Assembly (NCBI GenBank): GCA_964613805.1
Contig: CAZTJF010000012.1
Span: 54,733-118,732 of the forward strand
Length of the DNA: 64,000 bases
Direction: 5' to 3'
Origin: XYD12-FULL-36-8 sp964613805
Lineage (GTDB): Bacteria > Bacteroidota > Ignavibacteria > Ignavibacteriales > Ignavibacteriaceae
Position numbers and translations under genes: made by a program. Positions 7,968 to 17,422 of this stretch are shown here, in pieces. The notes beneath the pieces are model-generated. The model had not been told where the DNA came from. It ran no database searches and saw only the letters and a program-made list of their open reading frames with translations. How positions within the stretch are numbered: position 1 is the stretch's first letter; each line of letters starts with the position of its first letter.

Positions 7968-9374
7968 TTATTTCTTTTGATTTATTTCATTAATTATTCT
8001 TTCCACATTCTTGTTTTCCGGATTTATCTCAAATGCTTTTTTATAATTCTCGAGGGCAAGTTCTTTGTTCCCGCTTATTAGGTATGCTTCTCCAAGACTA
8101 TCATAGGTGTTTGAAATTTCAGAAAATAACTTTGTGTTTGCAGTAAAAACTGCAATTGCATAATCTGTCAATTCATCGCGCAGAAAATCATAGCCAATAT
8201 TATTTAACTGTCTGTCATCTTCTATGCGATACTTTGAAAACAAGTCTTTATAATTATTAACCAAATATTCAACTCCTCTTTCAGCAAGCACCGCGTAAAT
8301 CATTTTAGCCATCAAAGGAAGCAGCGGAGGAATTTCAACGCCGTTTAAAATTCCATTCACTCTTTCGATAAGCTTTTCTGCACCGCCATCAATGTTAGAT
8401 AAAATAATCACTGTGTATTCTCCTCCAACATTCTGATCATAAACCGAATTAAATCCAGGTGATCCGCCTGCTGCACCAAGCCCAAAATTCGGATGCGCTT
8501 TCAGCTCATCCCATGTAATCCCCGGATCTCTGAATCCGTTAAGCAGTATCATTTTATATTTATTATCGAGAAGCCGGTTATCGTTCATCAATGATCTATC
8601 AAGCTTCAGCAAGTCTTCTGCAGTTGAGTACATTCCCCCTGCTGGAGTCGGAACGCTAGGCATTCTTTCGTAAGTGGATCTCTTGAGGCCCGAGTACGAA
8701 ACGATAAAACCTTTTGCACAATTATATTTTTCAGTGTTTTTATAAATGAAGCCGGAACTGTTCATTCCAAGCCTGTTCAATATTCTTTCCTTTAAATTTT
8801 CCTCATAAGATTTCCCTGTAAGCTTTTCAATAATACCGCCAAGCACAACATAAGAAGAGTTTGAATACATATTAGAAGTGCCCGGTTCATATAAAATAGG
8901 TTCTTGTCCAATAAGCAACAATAAAGATTTTACTGTTTTATATTCCTCAGAATTTTTCCGGAATTCCTCAATCATAAAATAATCACCCAGCCCGGCTGAA
9001 AATGTTAAAAGCTGTATAACCGTTATTTTATCATCGAAGGAGTTATTGTAAAGCTTAATGTGTTTACCAAGAGGATCAGTAAGGTCAAGCTTTCCCTCCT
9101 GCACAAGCTGCATAATTAAAATTTGCGTAAATAATTTCCCTATTGAACCGATATTGAATTTAGTATCTGTTTCGTTTGGTATTTGATTATCCCAGTCCGC
9201 ATAACCAAATGATTTTATGTATATAGTTTTTTCTTTATCAGCAATTATAGCTGTGCCGGAAAAAAGATCCATTTTGTAAGCAGTATTAAACAGGCTGTCG
9301 AGGCGGGCGATTTTATTCTGCGGAAAAAAGCTGCTTGCAATCAGAAATGAAAATAGTAGTATCCTTATCGTCAT
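7968..9374 (-). CDS. serine beta-lactamase-like hydrolase with TPR tail
   Basis: A 468-residue exported protein (signal peptide to about residue 19). The beta-lactamase/transpeptidase-like fold (class C / AmpH type) is shown by S77-I-G-K80 (SxxK), Y170-S-N172 (YxN) and a conserved GTxNMYSNSSYVVLG context. A third-motif segment follows at GLGAAGGSPGFNS. Residues about 425-460 form a TPR-like repeat (AYLISGNKELALENYKKAFEINPENKN). Such proteins are usually peptidases or esterases for D-amino-acid or ester substrates rather than antibiotic resistance enzymes; the substrate is unknown. It stands alone. Confidence 0.85.
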   Translation of the reverse strand: MTIRILLFSFLIASSFFPQNKIARLDSLFNTAYKMDLFSGTAIIADKEKTIYIKSFGYADWDNQIPNETDTKFNIGSIGKLFTQILIMQLVQEGKLDLTDPLGKHIKLYNNSFDDKITVIQLLTFSAGLGDYFMIEEFRKNSEEYKTVKSLLLLIGQEPILYEPGTSNMYSNSSYVVLGGIIEKLTGKSYEENLKERILNRLGMNSSGFIYKNTEKYNCAKGFIVSYSGLKRSTYERMPSVPTPAGGMYSTAEDLLKLDRSLMNDNRLLDNKYKMILLNGFRDPGITWDELKAHPNFGLGAAGGSPGFNSVYDQNVGGEYTVIILSNIDGGAEKLIERVNGILNGVEIPPLLPLMAKMIYAVLAERGVEYLVNNYKDLFSKYRIEDDRQLNNIGYDFLRDELTDYAIAVFTANTKLFSEISNTYDSLGEAYLISGNKELALENYKKAFEINPENKNVERIINEINQKK

Positions 9375-9446
9375 AACGTACTTTTGTTTAGTTGATATTT
9401 CTTTGTTAGACGCAGTATTATAATTATAGTTCTAATAAGCTAATAA

Positions 9447-9486
9447 CTTTGCGTCCTCCGCCATAGGCGGATAAATCTGCGGTTAA
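9447..9486. repeat. short palindromic intergenic repeat
   Basis: A TTTGCGTCC...CTGCGGTTAAG element whose core TCCGCC-ATA-GGCGGA (9457-9471) is a perfect hairpin. The outer words match the 4310-4422 element (CCTCCGCCATA and GCGGTTAAG occur in both), with a different inner insert. Confidence 0.5.
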
Positions 9487-9571
9487 GTCATTACATATTA
9501 AATATGATTCTTTAAAAACATATATTGTTCGTAACGGAAATCTAGTATTTCTATCTTAGAAGAAATTGGCA

Positions 9572-9895
9572 ATGTTTAACAAAAATAATTTCTGTGATGT
9601 CAGAAAAGCACTTGAGGGAGTTACCTACAAAACTCTCGCTCATGGCAGCAAAACCTCACTCGGCGAATTCAAGCTGGTGAAGGGGGCTGTAATACCAAAT
9701 CACAGCCACCCGCATGAACCAACGGGTTACATGATTTCCGGAAGGATTACTTTTACAATCGAAGGTAAAAAATATTTGACTGAACCAGGAGACGGCTGGT
9801 CGATACCGGGCAATGCTGAGCACAGTGTTGATGTGCATGAAGATTCAGTAGTGATTGAAGTTTTTTCTCCACCGCGAGAGGATTATTTACCCTAA
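9572..9895 (+). CDS. cupin-domain protein
   Basis: A 107-residue single-domain cupin. Motif 1 is seen as NHSHPHEPTGYMISGRITFTIEG (metal-ligand His residues and a Glu/Tyr variant), and motif 2 as PGDGWSIPGNAEHSVDVHED. It probably binds a divalent metal and either a small ligand or acts as a small dioxygenase or isomerase; the substrate cannot be read from sequence. An upstream in-frame TTG (9566) exists, but ATG at 9572 is the more usual start. Confidence 0.8.
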   Translation: MFNKNNFCDVRKALEGVTYKTLAHGSKTSLGEFKLVKGAVIPNHSHPHEPTGYMISGRITFTIEGKKYLTEPGDGWSIPGNAEHSVDVHEDSVVIEVFSPPREDYLP

Positions 9896-9957
9896 AAACA
9901 AAATTTTAAAAAAAAATAGGCGGAATTGTTAAACTAATTGCGCTTTTGTTGGGACTA

Positions 9958-11940
9958 TTAGATTTCCTGGAAACCTATTTTCTTCAGATAATTGAAAGTT
10001 GATTCATAGAATTTCGGAGGACGGGTATGATCTTCTTCATCACCCTGGGGAATAACTATTACCATTCCTTGCCTAGCCCGAGTTAACAAAACACGATAAG
10101 CATTTTTCAAATAGATCTGTCTTTCGGGTTTATTAATTTTCTGCCAACGATTACCACGGAAAGACCAATGTTGCCATCCAGTTTTAGTATATCGAAAATC
10201 AGCATCCCATGTAACACAAACCCAATCTAGCTCTAAACCCTGAACATCAAATTCGGTAGCAACATCCTCAAGATAATAAGATGACCTAACATCATCTTTT
10301 TCATCTAGGAACCAATGAACTGGATCCATTGGTGATTTTACAAAAATGCTTTCGGGTTTTAACCGCTCAGCTTGTGAAGATACTACAATTCCATATCGCT
10401 CTGATCCCCTTGCTTTTTCTTTAAGCCATTTTTTAGCTTTACACAAATCACGAGTTATTACAATAGGATATTTTGTGCTAATCTTTTTTAAGGTTGAGTT
10501 TGCTTCTTCGATATTAATATCAAGTATTTGCTTTACTAGTAAAGACACATTTTCTGCGCGAAATGAACGCATAGAAACAGATAAATGTAATGCATCATTA
10601 AAAACAACATTCTCTCTCCCGTCTAACATTTTAAGCGCTTCTCCGGTGCCGTATTCACTGTCGGTTAGTCTCGGAGAGATATAAACATCCCAATCTCTAA
10701 AAGAAGTGTGAATAGAATGAATCCATTCACTTATTCCTGCTTCGCCTGTATTAATCTCTTGTCCACCGCCAACTAAACAAACGACTACCGCCCAATCTTT
10801 ATGCCTAGCTAAACACGAAATAAGAAATTCTGGTTCTGATTGCTTAAAGTTTGGTTTGTTTTTCTTTCGCTTCATAAAGCTGGATGTTTGCTCCAAGGTC
10901 CAGGCTCTTTGTGCTTCGTCAAATAATGCAACATGTTCAATTGGCGGTTTATCTAAATCTATTAGGCACTCATCTCTAAAGTTATGTACGTTTTGAATTT
11001 TAGATTTTACTGCACTGAAAACAACACCTTTTTTCGTTTTCATTCCTAATACTTTGTCGCGTTTTATTTTATCTCTAGTTAATGCCTCCCTAAGAATTTT
11101 TACTAACGGGCCATTGCCAGATAAAAATACACTGTACAACTCGTTTTTTTCATCAGAATATTTATTTGCTATGTTTAGTCCGATAAGAGTTTTTCCTGCA
11201 CCAGGAACCCCTGTTACAAAACAAATAGACTTTCTTTGCTGATTTTTAGAAAATTCTATTATCTTGTAAATCTCTTCCGAAGTTTTGCCAATATTAATGG
11301 CACTTGCATCATTACGTGAGATTTCGTTAACTGAATGACCAAAGTACAATGCCCTTGCGGCTTCAATTATTGTGGGCGTGGGATGGTAATGTCCATTCTC
11401 CCAATATTCTTTATCAATTTGATTACCCTCGCAGAACCGTAGAACATTTTGAATTACATCTGGTAACAATTCTGCGTTACTCCTAATTGGATAAAGCAAT
11501 TTATCATTATGTAACGTTTGGGAGATTGTCGTGTATGAATGTTTTGCATTTGTTGCAACTAAGATAGGGGCAATAAATTGTTGGTGGCTTGTTTCGTGGA
11601 AGTTCTTTAAATCTAGAGCATAATCCATTACTTGGTCAATTGCATATGAAGTATACTCTTCTTCACCAACTTTAAACTCTATTACAAAAATCACAGAACC
11701 GAGCAACAATACTGCATCTATTCTTTGACCCATTCGTGGAATTGAAAACTCTAGATAAATAGAACCATTATCTTTATGAGTTTTTAATATTTCTTTTAAT
11801 ATTCTTATTTCCTCAGACCAAGCATCTCTCTGTGTTTGTTCAAGTGCAAATTGATTGTTTAGGGCAAGAACTCCCAGTATCTCTTCTGTATGTTTTCTAA
11901 GAAGGTTGGAAATTGAATCTGAGTATAAAGCACGATTCAT
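9958..11940 (-). CDS. PD-(D/E)XK nuclease fused to DUF2075-like helicase/ATPase
   Basis: A 660-residue two-part protein. The N-terminal ~170 residues look like a restriction-endonuclease fold, with D75 (QRIDAVLL) followed by E88-F-K90 (FVIEFKVG), then conserved helices. From about residue 225 a P-loop helicase domain of the DUF2075 type begins, with Walker A GVPGAGKT (244-251), Walker B VALFDEAQR (337-345), and later helicase motifs (LDWVCVTWD, NAYRVLLTRARQGMVI near the C-terminus). The architecture suggests ATP-driven DNA or RNA cleavage, as in anti-phage or anti-plasmid systems; the target is unknown. It overlaps the upstream AbrB-type gene by four bases (ATGA), so the two are translationally coupled. 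Confidence 0.8.
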   Translation of the reverse strand: MNRALYSDSISNLLRKHTEEILGVLALNNQFALEQTQRDAWSEEIRILKEILKTHKDNGSIYLEFSIPRMGQRIDAVLLLGSVIFVIEFKVGEEEYTSYAIDQVMDYALDLKNFHETSHQQFIAPILVATNAKHSYTTISQTLHNDKLLYPIRSNAELLPDVIQNVLRFCEGNQIDKEYWENGHYHPTPTIIEAARALYFGHSVNEISRNDASAINIGKTSEEIYKIIEFSKNQQRKSICFVTGVPGAGKTLIGLNIANKYSDEKNELYSVFLSGNGPLVKILREALTRDKIKRDKVLGMKTKKGVVFSAVKSKIQNVHNFRDECLIDLDKPPIEHVALFDEAQRAWTLEQTSSFMKRKKNKPNFKQSEPEFLISCLARHKDWAVVVCLVGGGQEINTGEAGISEWIHSIHTSFRDWDVYISPRLTDSEYGTGEALKMLDGRENVVFNDALHLSVSMRSFRAENVSLLVKQILDINIEEANSTLKKISTKYPIVITRDLCKAKKWLKEKARGSERYGIVVSSQAERLKPESIFVKSPMDPVHWFLDEKDDVRSSYYLEDVATEFDVQGLELDWVCVTWDADFRYTKTGWQHWSFRGNRWQKINKPERQIYLKNAYRVLLTRARQGMVIVIPQGDEEDHTRPPKFYESTFNYLKKIGFQEI

Positions 11941-12170
11941 AATTCTTTCTCGGATTTCTTTCCCACCAACAATGCTAGCAATAATCTTTGCTTCGTTTTA
12001 AGAAAGCCAGCATTGTCTTTAATTTCTTCTGTTGTGGCTACTGGGATAATTCGCACTCTGTTTTCAGTTGTTTCAAACTTTACTTTCCTACCCGGGAAAA
12101 GATTAAATTTTTTCCGCAGTTCAATTGGAATTGTCAATCTTCCTTCTGATGTTATTTTTGAAATTATCAT
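11937..12170 (-). CDS. AbrB/MazE-type DNA-binding protein
   Basis: A 77-residue protein whose first 45 residues are a SpoVT-AbrB swapped-hairpin domain (SKITSEGRLTIPIELRKKFNLFPGRKVKFE), followed by a basic helical tail ending KKSEKEL. Proteins like this act as transcription factors or as the antitoxin part of toxin-antitoxin pairs. I choose ATG at 12170 rather than the upstream TTG at 12176, because family members begin just before the SKIT motif. It overlaps the nuclease-helicase gene by four bases and probably represses the shared promoter. Confidence 0.8.
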   Translation of the reverse strand: MIISKITSEGRLTIPIELRKKFNLFPGRKVKFETTENRVRIIPVATTEEIKDNAGFLKTKQRLLLALLVGKKSEKEL

Positions 12171-12330
12171 GCGCAAATGCTTTTGCCAAACTTAACTACT
12201 CTATATCACTTACTCAATTAATATTCTCACAAACCCTTCCCCGTTTCAAATGCAGTCTTCAAATGTTTATCCCAATTTGCCTTGCGCAGTTCAGGATTAA
12301 TTTTGGCTGTACCTTTAAGCAAACAGATGC

Positions 12331-13143
12331 TTAATCATAAATCTCCTTCAGCTCCTTAATGCTGTTAACTGCATGCCGCACAAGCCCAACAGGCATGTGG
12401 AACTTTGCCTCAATAAAATCTTGCAGTTCATCACGCGTAAGCTTTTTTGTAATCGTTTCATTGTTGTTTATTTCGGTAAAAATAAAATTTTTAAGAACCA
12501 TGGCTCCGCCACCTGTAAACCGTGTTATACGAACCGCATTCATGAACACAGCATTATCAGAATACGAGTCTGCAATAACTTTTTTGAAATCCTCAATCTT
12601 TCGCGGCTTTGTGCCTGCGGTGTACCAATGCTGCAGTTTCCCGTTATAATGCTGTTCGACTCTCGTTTTTCCATCTTCACTCTTCGGTTTAACAACATAC
12701 TTTTCATTGCCAAGAGTGATGATATAATCTTCACTTAGATCAGTAGGCAAGGGATTAAGAAACGGAGCGGCATATCCGCCGTCAACAATATATTCGTTTC
12801 CTTCAATTTTTACAATGCTAATGAGATGAACATCGGGATTTTTCATATTGCAGCCGCAAAGTTTAATATCAAATCCAAGATGTTGAAGCAGAAGAAAAAG
12901 ATAGTAGTTATTTGAATAGCATGTTCCACCGAAATTGTATTTCTCAATTCCCTCAAGAAACTCTGCAAGATCGGGTTTGTTTTTCATTCCCCTCTGCTTA
13001 AACAATAGCTTCGAAATATTTTCGAACGGCACTTTGATGAGATGAGCTTTTACAATCTTATTTAAAAGCTCACGTGAAGGACTTGCTTCGGCTATTCCAA
13101 GAAGCGAAAGATATTTTTTGAAAAGATTTTTGTCCTTTGTCAT
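12331..13143 (-). CDS. arylamine N-acetyltransferase
   Basis: A 270-residue enzyme of the NAT family that transfers acetyl from acetyl-CoA to arylamines or hydrazines through a cysteine intermediate. The catalytic triad is visible: Cys75 in NFGGTCYSNN, His106 in PDVHLISIV and Asp121 in YIVDGGYAAPF, all in the canonical context. Length is normal for the family. An in-frame TTG lies 24 bases upstream, but ATG at 13143 fits the family start better. It is a single gene, and its 3' end is followed by a short non-coding stretch. Confidence 0.9.
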   Translation of the reverse strand: MTKDKNLFKKYLSLLGIAEASPSRELLNKIVKAHLIKVPFENISKLLFKQRGMKNKPDLAEFLEGIEKYNFGGTCYSNNYYLFLLLQHLGFDIKLCGCNMKNPDVHLISIVKIEGNEYIVDGGYAAPFLNPLPTDLSEDYIITLGNEKYVVKPKSEDGKTRVEQHYNGKLQHWYTAGTKPRKIEDFKKVIADSYSDNAVFMNAVRITRFTGGGAMVLKNFIFTEINNNETITKKLTRDELQDFIEAKFHMPVGLVRHAVNSIKELKEIYD

Positions 13144-13427
13144 TACGGTTAAAATTTTTAATGCCAACTTAAATTTAATTTGGAATTACTTCAAGAATAC
13201 ATGGTTAAAAATAACCTCCGGGTTGGGAATTGCGACATAACTAAATTTATCGTGAGTTTGATTCTTCAGCCAAGCAATATTATATTTTAATTGTACTTAT
13301 ACTAAAAATTGACTGTAAGTTTTGCGAAATGAATATCACTATTGCTTATATTGATCATTGGTTTATCTTTCATTGCATGAGCTTTTTAGAACAGCCAAAT
13401 GGTCGGGATTGAAAGGGAAAATATTGT

Positions 13428-14345
13428 ATGATTAGATATCTAACGAAATATCGCGATAAGTTACGTCGAGCATTCCGCTATAAAGGTTTGTTTGGCAGCG
13501 GTCCCATTGCAGCCCTGCGGGAGAAGGCATTATTCTATCAAATTAATCATGCCAAGGACCTATTGCATTATCAAAAATCTGACACTTGTGAGGTGCTGAG
13601 GATTATTTACAAGTATTTTAAAAATCCCAAGCAAATAACGGTATTAGACGCGGGGTGCCGCATTGTGGAGGCCAAATATTTAGCAAAACATGTAAAGCGG
13701 GTAGTGGGACTGAATGTCAATAAAAGCGAATTCGGCGAAACAGCCTGTCCAAAAAATGTGGAGTTAATTGTCGTTGATGGCACGTTTCTCTGCTTTCAGG
13801 ATAAAACGTTTGATTTTGTTTATTCGCTTAATGTTTGTGAACATGTTAACAATTTGTCTAAATATATCGAGGAGCAATTGAGAGTGCTTAAGCACAGCGG
13901 ATATTGTTATGCCAAATGGGAGCCCGTTTGGAGCAGCCCAAGAGGTCATCATATCCACGATGATATGGTAAAAAATTGGGAGAATGAATATAAAATTGAA
14001 ACGACTAATTATTTAAACGATGGGGAGTTTATTAAAAATTGGTCTCACTTGCTATTGTCAAAAGATGAGATGTTCGAAAGTTTAATGCCTAAGCTAAAAA
14101 ACAAAGAACTGGTGAGGCATATTGTGGAATATATATATGAGTCGTCGGATATTAACCGGTTATTTTTCGATGAGGTTGAAAAAATCTTCTTTAAAAAAAA
14201 TATCCGTATTGTGTCTTGGGAAAAATTCACTTCCGAGGTACCGCAGGACATACTTAGCAATCTAAGGAAAAAATATGCTTTTAAAGATTTTTCTACCCGC
14301 GGCAATCAAATCATATTCGCTCATTCATCAGGGAGCAAACAATAA
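13428..14345 (+). CDS. class I SAM-dependent methyltransferase
   Basis: A 305-residue soluble protein. The Rossmann-type methyltransferase core spans about residues 65-165: motif I is degenerate (VLDAGCRIVEAKYL, with GCR in place of GxG), motif II acidic region VGLNVNK, post-motif DGTFLCFQDKTFDFVYSLNVCEHV as in Methyltransf_11. The C-terminal ~140 residues are family-specific. The substrate is not identifiable; related proteins occur in glycan and natural-product clusters. It has no operon partner, and its codon use (for example GCGGGGTGCCGC) looks a little unlike neighbours, so acquisition by transfer is possible. Confidence 0.65.
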   Translation: MIRYLTKYRDKLRRAFRYKGLFGSGPIAALREKALFYQINHAKDLLHYQKSDTCEVLRIIYKYFKNPKQITVLDAGCRIVEAKYLAKHVKRVVGLNVNKSEFGETACPKNVELIVVDGTFLCFQDKTFDFVYSLNVCEHVNNLSKYIEEQLRVLKHSGYCYAKWEPVWSSPRGHHIHDDMVKNWENEYKIETTNYLNDGEFIKNWSHLLLSKDEMFESLMPKLKNKELVRHIVEYIYESSDINRLFFDEVEKIFFKKNIRIVSWEKFTSEVPQDILSNLRKKYAFKDFSTRGNQIIFAHSSGSKQ

Positions 14346-14447
14346 AATATTTTGTTCTGTGGGGCGATAAAACACTTAAAAAATTTTGATGGCATTACTA
14401 TTTTGAACAGCGAAGTGCATGCGTCCAGCTAACTGCCTTTGAGAATT

Positions 14448-14490
14448 TCCGGCATCCCACATTGTGGTAGGCAGCATCCAGCATTTCTCC
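14448..14490. repeat. GCATCCAGCAT-type degenerate repeat
   Basis: The stretch reads as a run of related words, CCGGCATCCCAC, GGCAGCATCCAGCAT, similar to 34061-34104 (CCGGTATC, CCGGCATC, GAGCATCC). It is a low-complexity dispersed repeat in the gap before the phosphatase gene. Confidence 0.4.
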
Positions 14491-14559
14491 ACTTGCTCTT
14501 CATTTCAACATCCCAAATTATTTATGATTATTTTTACATTGAATTTATTAAGGATATAA

Positions 14560-15756
14560 ATGATCGAACCAAAAGAGTTTTACAGAAAGCTCGACTCGTT
14601 ATTAAATAAAATTGGACAGGAAAAATCCGGTAAGGATTTTCTTTTTATAATAGTTAAAGAAATTGAAAAAACATTCGGCAAAGAACTGCGGCTTGGCAAC
14701 GGACACATCTACGAACAAAATGGTGATGAGTTTATTTTAATTTATGCTTCTTCAAAACCGGGTGTCGTGGCTACTGCTAAAAATATTCCCACAAAATCCG
14801 AGGCAGTCCAGGTTATATTGAATTCGCAGACGTACATTTTTGATAACCCGGGATTCAGCATTGGCGACCTGCAGTCCGAAGGTGAGTATGCGATACCTGT
14901 TGCAATAACTGTAACAAGTCCTGACAATCGCTGGATTTTTGTATTTGAATTGAAAAGCGGATGGATACGTGAAGAAATTGAGTTCTGCTTGAATGCTGTG
15001 CGGTCATCACTTAACTACCGTTTATTTTCTGAATCTGTAAAAAGCGAGCTTGAACAAGCGGTGCAGATTCAAAAAAGTCTTTTACCTTTAAAGCCGCCTA
15101 AAATTTCGGGATACGAAATAGCCGGACATTCACAACCAGCAGAGCTTGTGGGCGGAGATTTGTATGATTTTTTTGAACCCGGAGGAGAGGAATTCGGTTT
15201 CTGTATTGGTGATGCAAGCGGACACGGAATACCGGCGGCTCTTATGGCACGTGATGTAATTACCGGTTTGCGAATGGGAATTGAAAAGCATATGAAGATG
15301 ATTTATACTCTTAAGAAACTTAACTCGGTGATTTATAGAAGCTCGTATTCAACGCGATTCGTATCGCTTTTTTATGCCGAGATGGAAGAAAACGGAAATC
15401 TGTTTTATGTAAATGCAGGACATCCTGCCCCGCTTTTATTTAATGATAACAAAGTCTCTGAACTTGAAACTTCGGGAATTGTGTTCGGCGCACTTCCGGA
15501 GATAGAATTGTCAAGATCATTCATTAATCTTCCTGTTGGAAGCATTCTTGCTTTATTCAGTGATGGAATTTGTGAGCGTCGAAATAACAAGGGTGAGGAA
15601 TTTGAGATTGAGCGACTGAAGAAGGTTGTATTACAAAATCAAAAATTAAGTTCGGGAGAAATACTCAAAGCAATATTCCAGAGTGCAGAAGAGTTCGGCG
15701 GAAAGAAAAAATGGAAGGATGATGCAACTGCTGTGGTGATTAAACGCCTCAAATAA
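14560..15756 (+). CDS. RsbU/SpoIIE-type PP2C phosphatase with N-terminal sensor
   Basis: A 398-residue protein. Residues about 1-160 resemble a GAF-like sensor (degenerate). Residues about 165-398 are a SpoIIE/PP2C phosphatase with the metal-binding motifs VGGDLYDFFE, IGDASGHGIPAALMAR, NAGHPAPLL and LFSDGICERRN. Enzymes of this class dephosphorylate STAS anti-anti-sigma proteins in partner-switching control of stress sigma factors. No STAS or anti-sigma kinase gene is adjacent, so the partner must lie elsewhere. Confidence 0.88.
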   Translation: MIEPKEFYRKLDSLLNKIGQEKSGKDFLFIIVKEIEKTFGKELRLGNGHIYEQNGDEFILIYASSKPGVVATAKNIPTKSEAVQVILNSQTYIFDNPGFSIGDLQSEGEYAIPVAITVTSPDNRWIFVFELKSGWIREEIEFCLNAVRSSLNYRLFSESVKSELEQAVQIQKSLLPLKPPKISGYEIAGHSQPAELVGGDLYDFFEPGGEEFGFCIGDASGHGIPAALMARDVITGLRMGIEKHMKMIYTLKKLNSVIYRSSYSTRFVSLFYAEMEENGNLFYVNAGHPAPLLFNDNKVSELETSGIVFGALPEIELSRSFINLPVGSILALFSDGICERRNNKGEEFEIERLKKVVLQNQKLSSGEILKAIFQSAEEFGGKKKWKDDATAVVIKRLK

Positions 15757-15760
15757 TTAA

Positions 15761-17167
15761 CTAAACCTTTACCGTTTTCCATTTGCCGCGCTTGAAAAGA
15801 AAATAACCAACTACTGAAAATGTTGATTCGGCAATTACAATTGAGTAGTAAACTCCGGTTGAACCGACATTGAGTAAAATTGCAAGTGAGTATGCCAGCG
15901 GTATTTGAAGCATCCAAAAAATGAACAGGTTCATGATGGTGGGAGTTTTAGTATCACATGCACCATTGAAAGACTGAACAAGCACCATCCCGAAAGCATA
16001 AAACAAATATCCCATTGCAAAAATCCTTAAACATTCTGATGCATTGTTCACAACTTCTTGTTCGCCAGAAAAGAATGAGGCAATATTATTTCCGAAAGCA
16101 AAGAATATTATCATCACGGCGCCCATAAAAAGTATGTTAAAATATCCCGTTCGCCAAACGGATTTTTCAGCCCGCTCGGGTTGGTTTGCGCCAAGGTTTT
16201 GCCCAACCATTGTTGCTGCAGCATTTGAAAAACCCCACGCAGGCAGTAAAGTAAAAATTACAATTCGAATGGCAACCGTATAACCCGCAAGAGCAATACT
16301 GCCAAATGTTGACATGATTCGCATTAGGAAAATCCAGCTTGCAGATGCGATAATGAACTGCGCAGTTACACCCGAAGAGAGCTTAATCAAACGAAAAACG
16401 ATTTTTGGTTTAAATTGCCAATTGTTCTTGTGTATCTTTATTAATCCCTTCCCTTTGTTCAGATGATAAAGCTGATAAACTATCCCTAAAGAGCGTCCAA
16501 TAACAGTTGCTAATGCTGCTCCTTCAATCCCTAATTCAGGAAATGGTCCAATACCAAAGATGAATAAAGGATCGAGCACAATATTTAGACCATTAGCAAT
16601 CATGAGGGTTCTCATTGCGAGGGTGGCATCACCGGCACCGCGGAATATCCCGTTGATAAGAAAAATGAGAATTACAATTAGGTTTCCGCTTAATGCAATT
16701 TTTGTATAGCCAGATCCTTCGGCAATTAAACCTTCTGATGCGCCCATAAGACGCAGCAGATTTTCTGAGTAAAAAATTCCAGCAATCATTATCGGAATGG
16801 AAATAATAAGAGCGAGATAAATTGATTGGACGGCTGCAATTGAAGCGCCGTCATTATCATGTTCACCTACTCTTCGTGCAACCATAGCAGTTGTTCCCAT
16901 CGCCAACCCCCAGCCAAGAGAGTACGTAATCGTAAGCATTGATTCTGTTAAACCCACAACGGCAATTGCATTCACTCCAATCTTGCTTACAAAAAAGATG
17001 TCAACAATTGCAAAAAGTGATTCCATAATCATTTCGAGGGTCATGGGAATGGCAAGCAGGAAAATGGCGCGGTCAATATTTCCGGATAAGATGTGTGATT
17101 CATCCCCGGCTAATGCAAGCCGGAAAAGATTCAAAATTGAAGAAGTTTTTTTAAGAAGAAAACCCAC
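15761..17167 (-). CDS. MATE-family multidrug efflux transporter
   Basis: A 468-residue protein with about twelve hydrophobic segments in two halves, typical of the MATE/NorM fold: IPMTLEMIMESLFAIVDIFFVSKIGVNAIAVVGLTE in the first half and the counterpart AWGFSNAAATMVGQNLGANQPERAE in the second. MATE proteins expel cationic drugs or metabolites using a sodium or proton gradient. It converges on the phosphatase gene, with stops 4 bases apart. Confidence 0.92.
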   Translation of the reverse strand: MGFLLKKTSSILNLFRLALAGDESHILSGNIDRAIFLLAIPMTLEMIMESLFAIVDIFFVSKIGVNAIAVVGLTESMLTITYSLGWGLAMGTTAMVARRVGEHDNDGASIAAVQSIYLALIISIPIMIAGIFYSENLLRLMGASEGLIAEGSGYTKIALSGNLIVILIFLINGIFRGAGDATLAMRTLMIANGLNIVLDPLFIFGIGPFPELGIEGAALATVIGRSLGIVYQLYHLNKGKGLIKIHKNNWQFKPKIVFRLIKLSSGVTAQFIIASASWIFLMRIMSTFGSIALAGYTVAIRIVIFTLLPAWGFSNAAATMVGQNLGANQPERAEKSVWRTGYFNILFMGAVMIIFFAFGNNIASFFSGEQEVVNNASECLRIFAMGYLFYAFGMVLVQSFNGACDTKTPTIMNLFIFWMLQIPLAYSLAILLNVGSTGVYYSIVIAESTFSVVGYFLFKRGKWKTVKV

Positions 17168-17199
17168 AAAGAATTATTTTCGTGAAATTGCTGCTTGAC

Positions 17200-17367
17200 T
17201 TATGGTGTAACAAACTTGCTGAAATAATCTCCCAGGTAATACGGCCAAAGCAATATTGCCAGGAATCCTTTCCAAAATGCAAGCTTCAAAAAACCAAGTG
17301 TGAATAGCCAACCCATCGCCCAGATTGGTCCCATTATTCCTGCAACTTCAACTTTTTTCTCTGCCAT
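17200..17367 (-). CDS. small membrane protein of 55 residues
   Basis: A reading frame beginning ATG at 17367 with an excellent ribosome binding site (AGGAG seven bases upstream) encodes MAEKKVEVAGIMGPIWAMGW and then an amphipathic to hydrophobic stretch with two likely membrane segments, ending SKFVTP. The function is unknown. It ends 32 bases upstream of the MATE transporter start on the same strand, so it may be part of the same transcript. Short size may have hidden it from automatic callers. Confidence 0.7.
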   Translation of the reverse strand: MAEKKVEVAGIMGPIWAMGWLFTLGFLKLAFWKGFLAILLWPYYLGDYFSKFVTP

Positions 17368-17422
17368 AATAAACTCCTAAAAAAGTGATGACCAAAGATA
17401 AATCTATTAGAACATTTAAAAC

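Noticed and set aside
12227..12322. Minus-strand 31-codon frame (ends TGKGL) after the NAT gene
   Set aside because: It has only a TTG start, no ribosome binding site and no family; perhaps a gene remnant, too weak to list.
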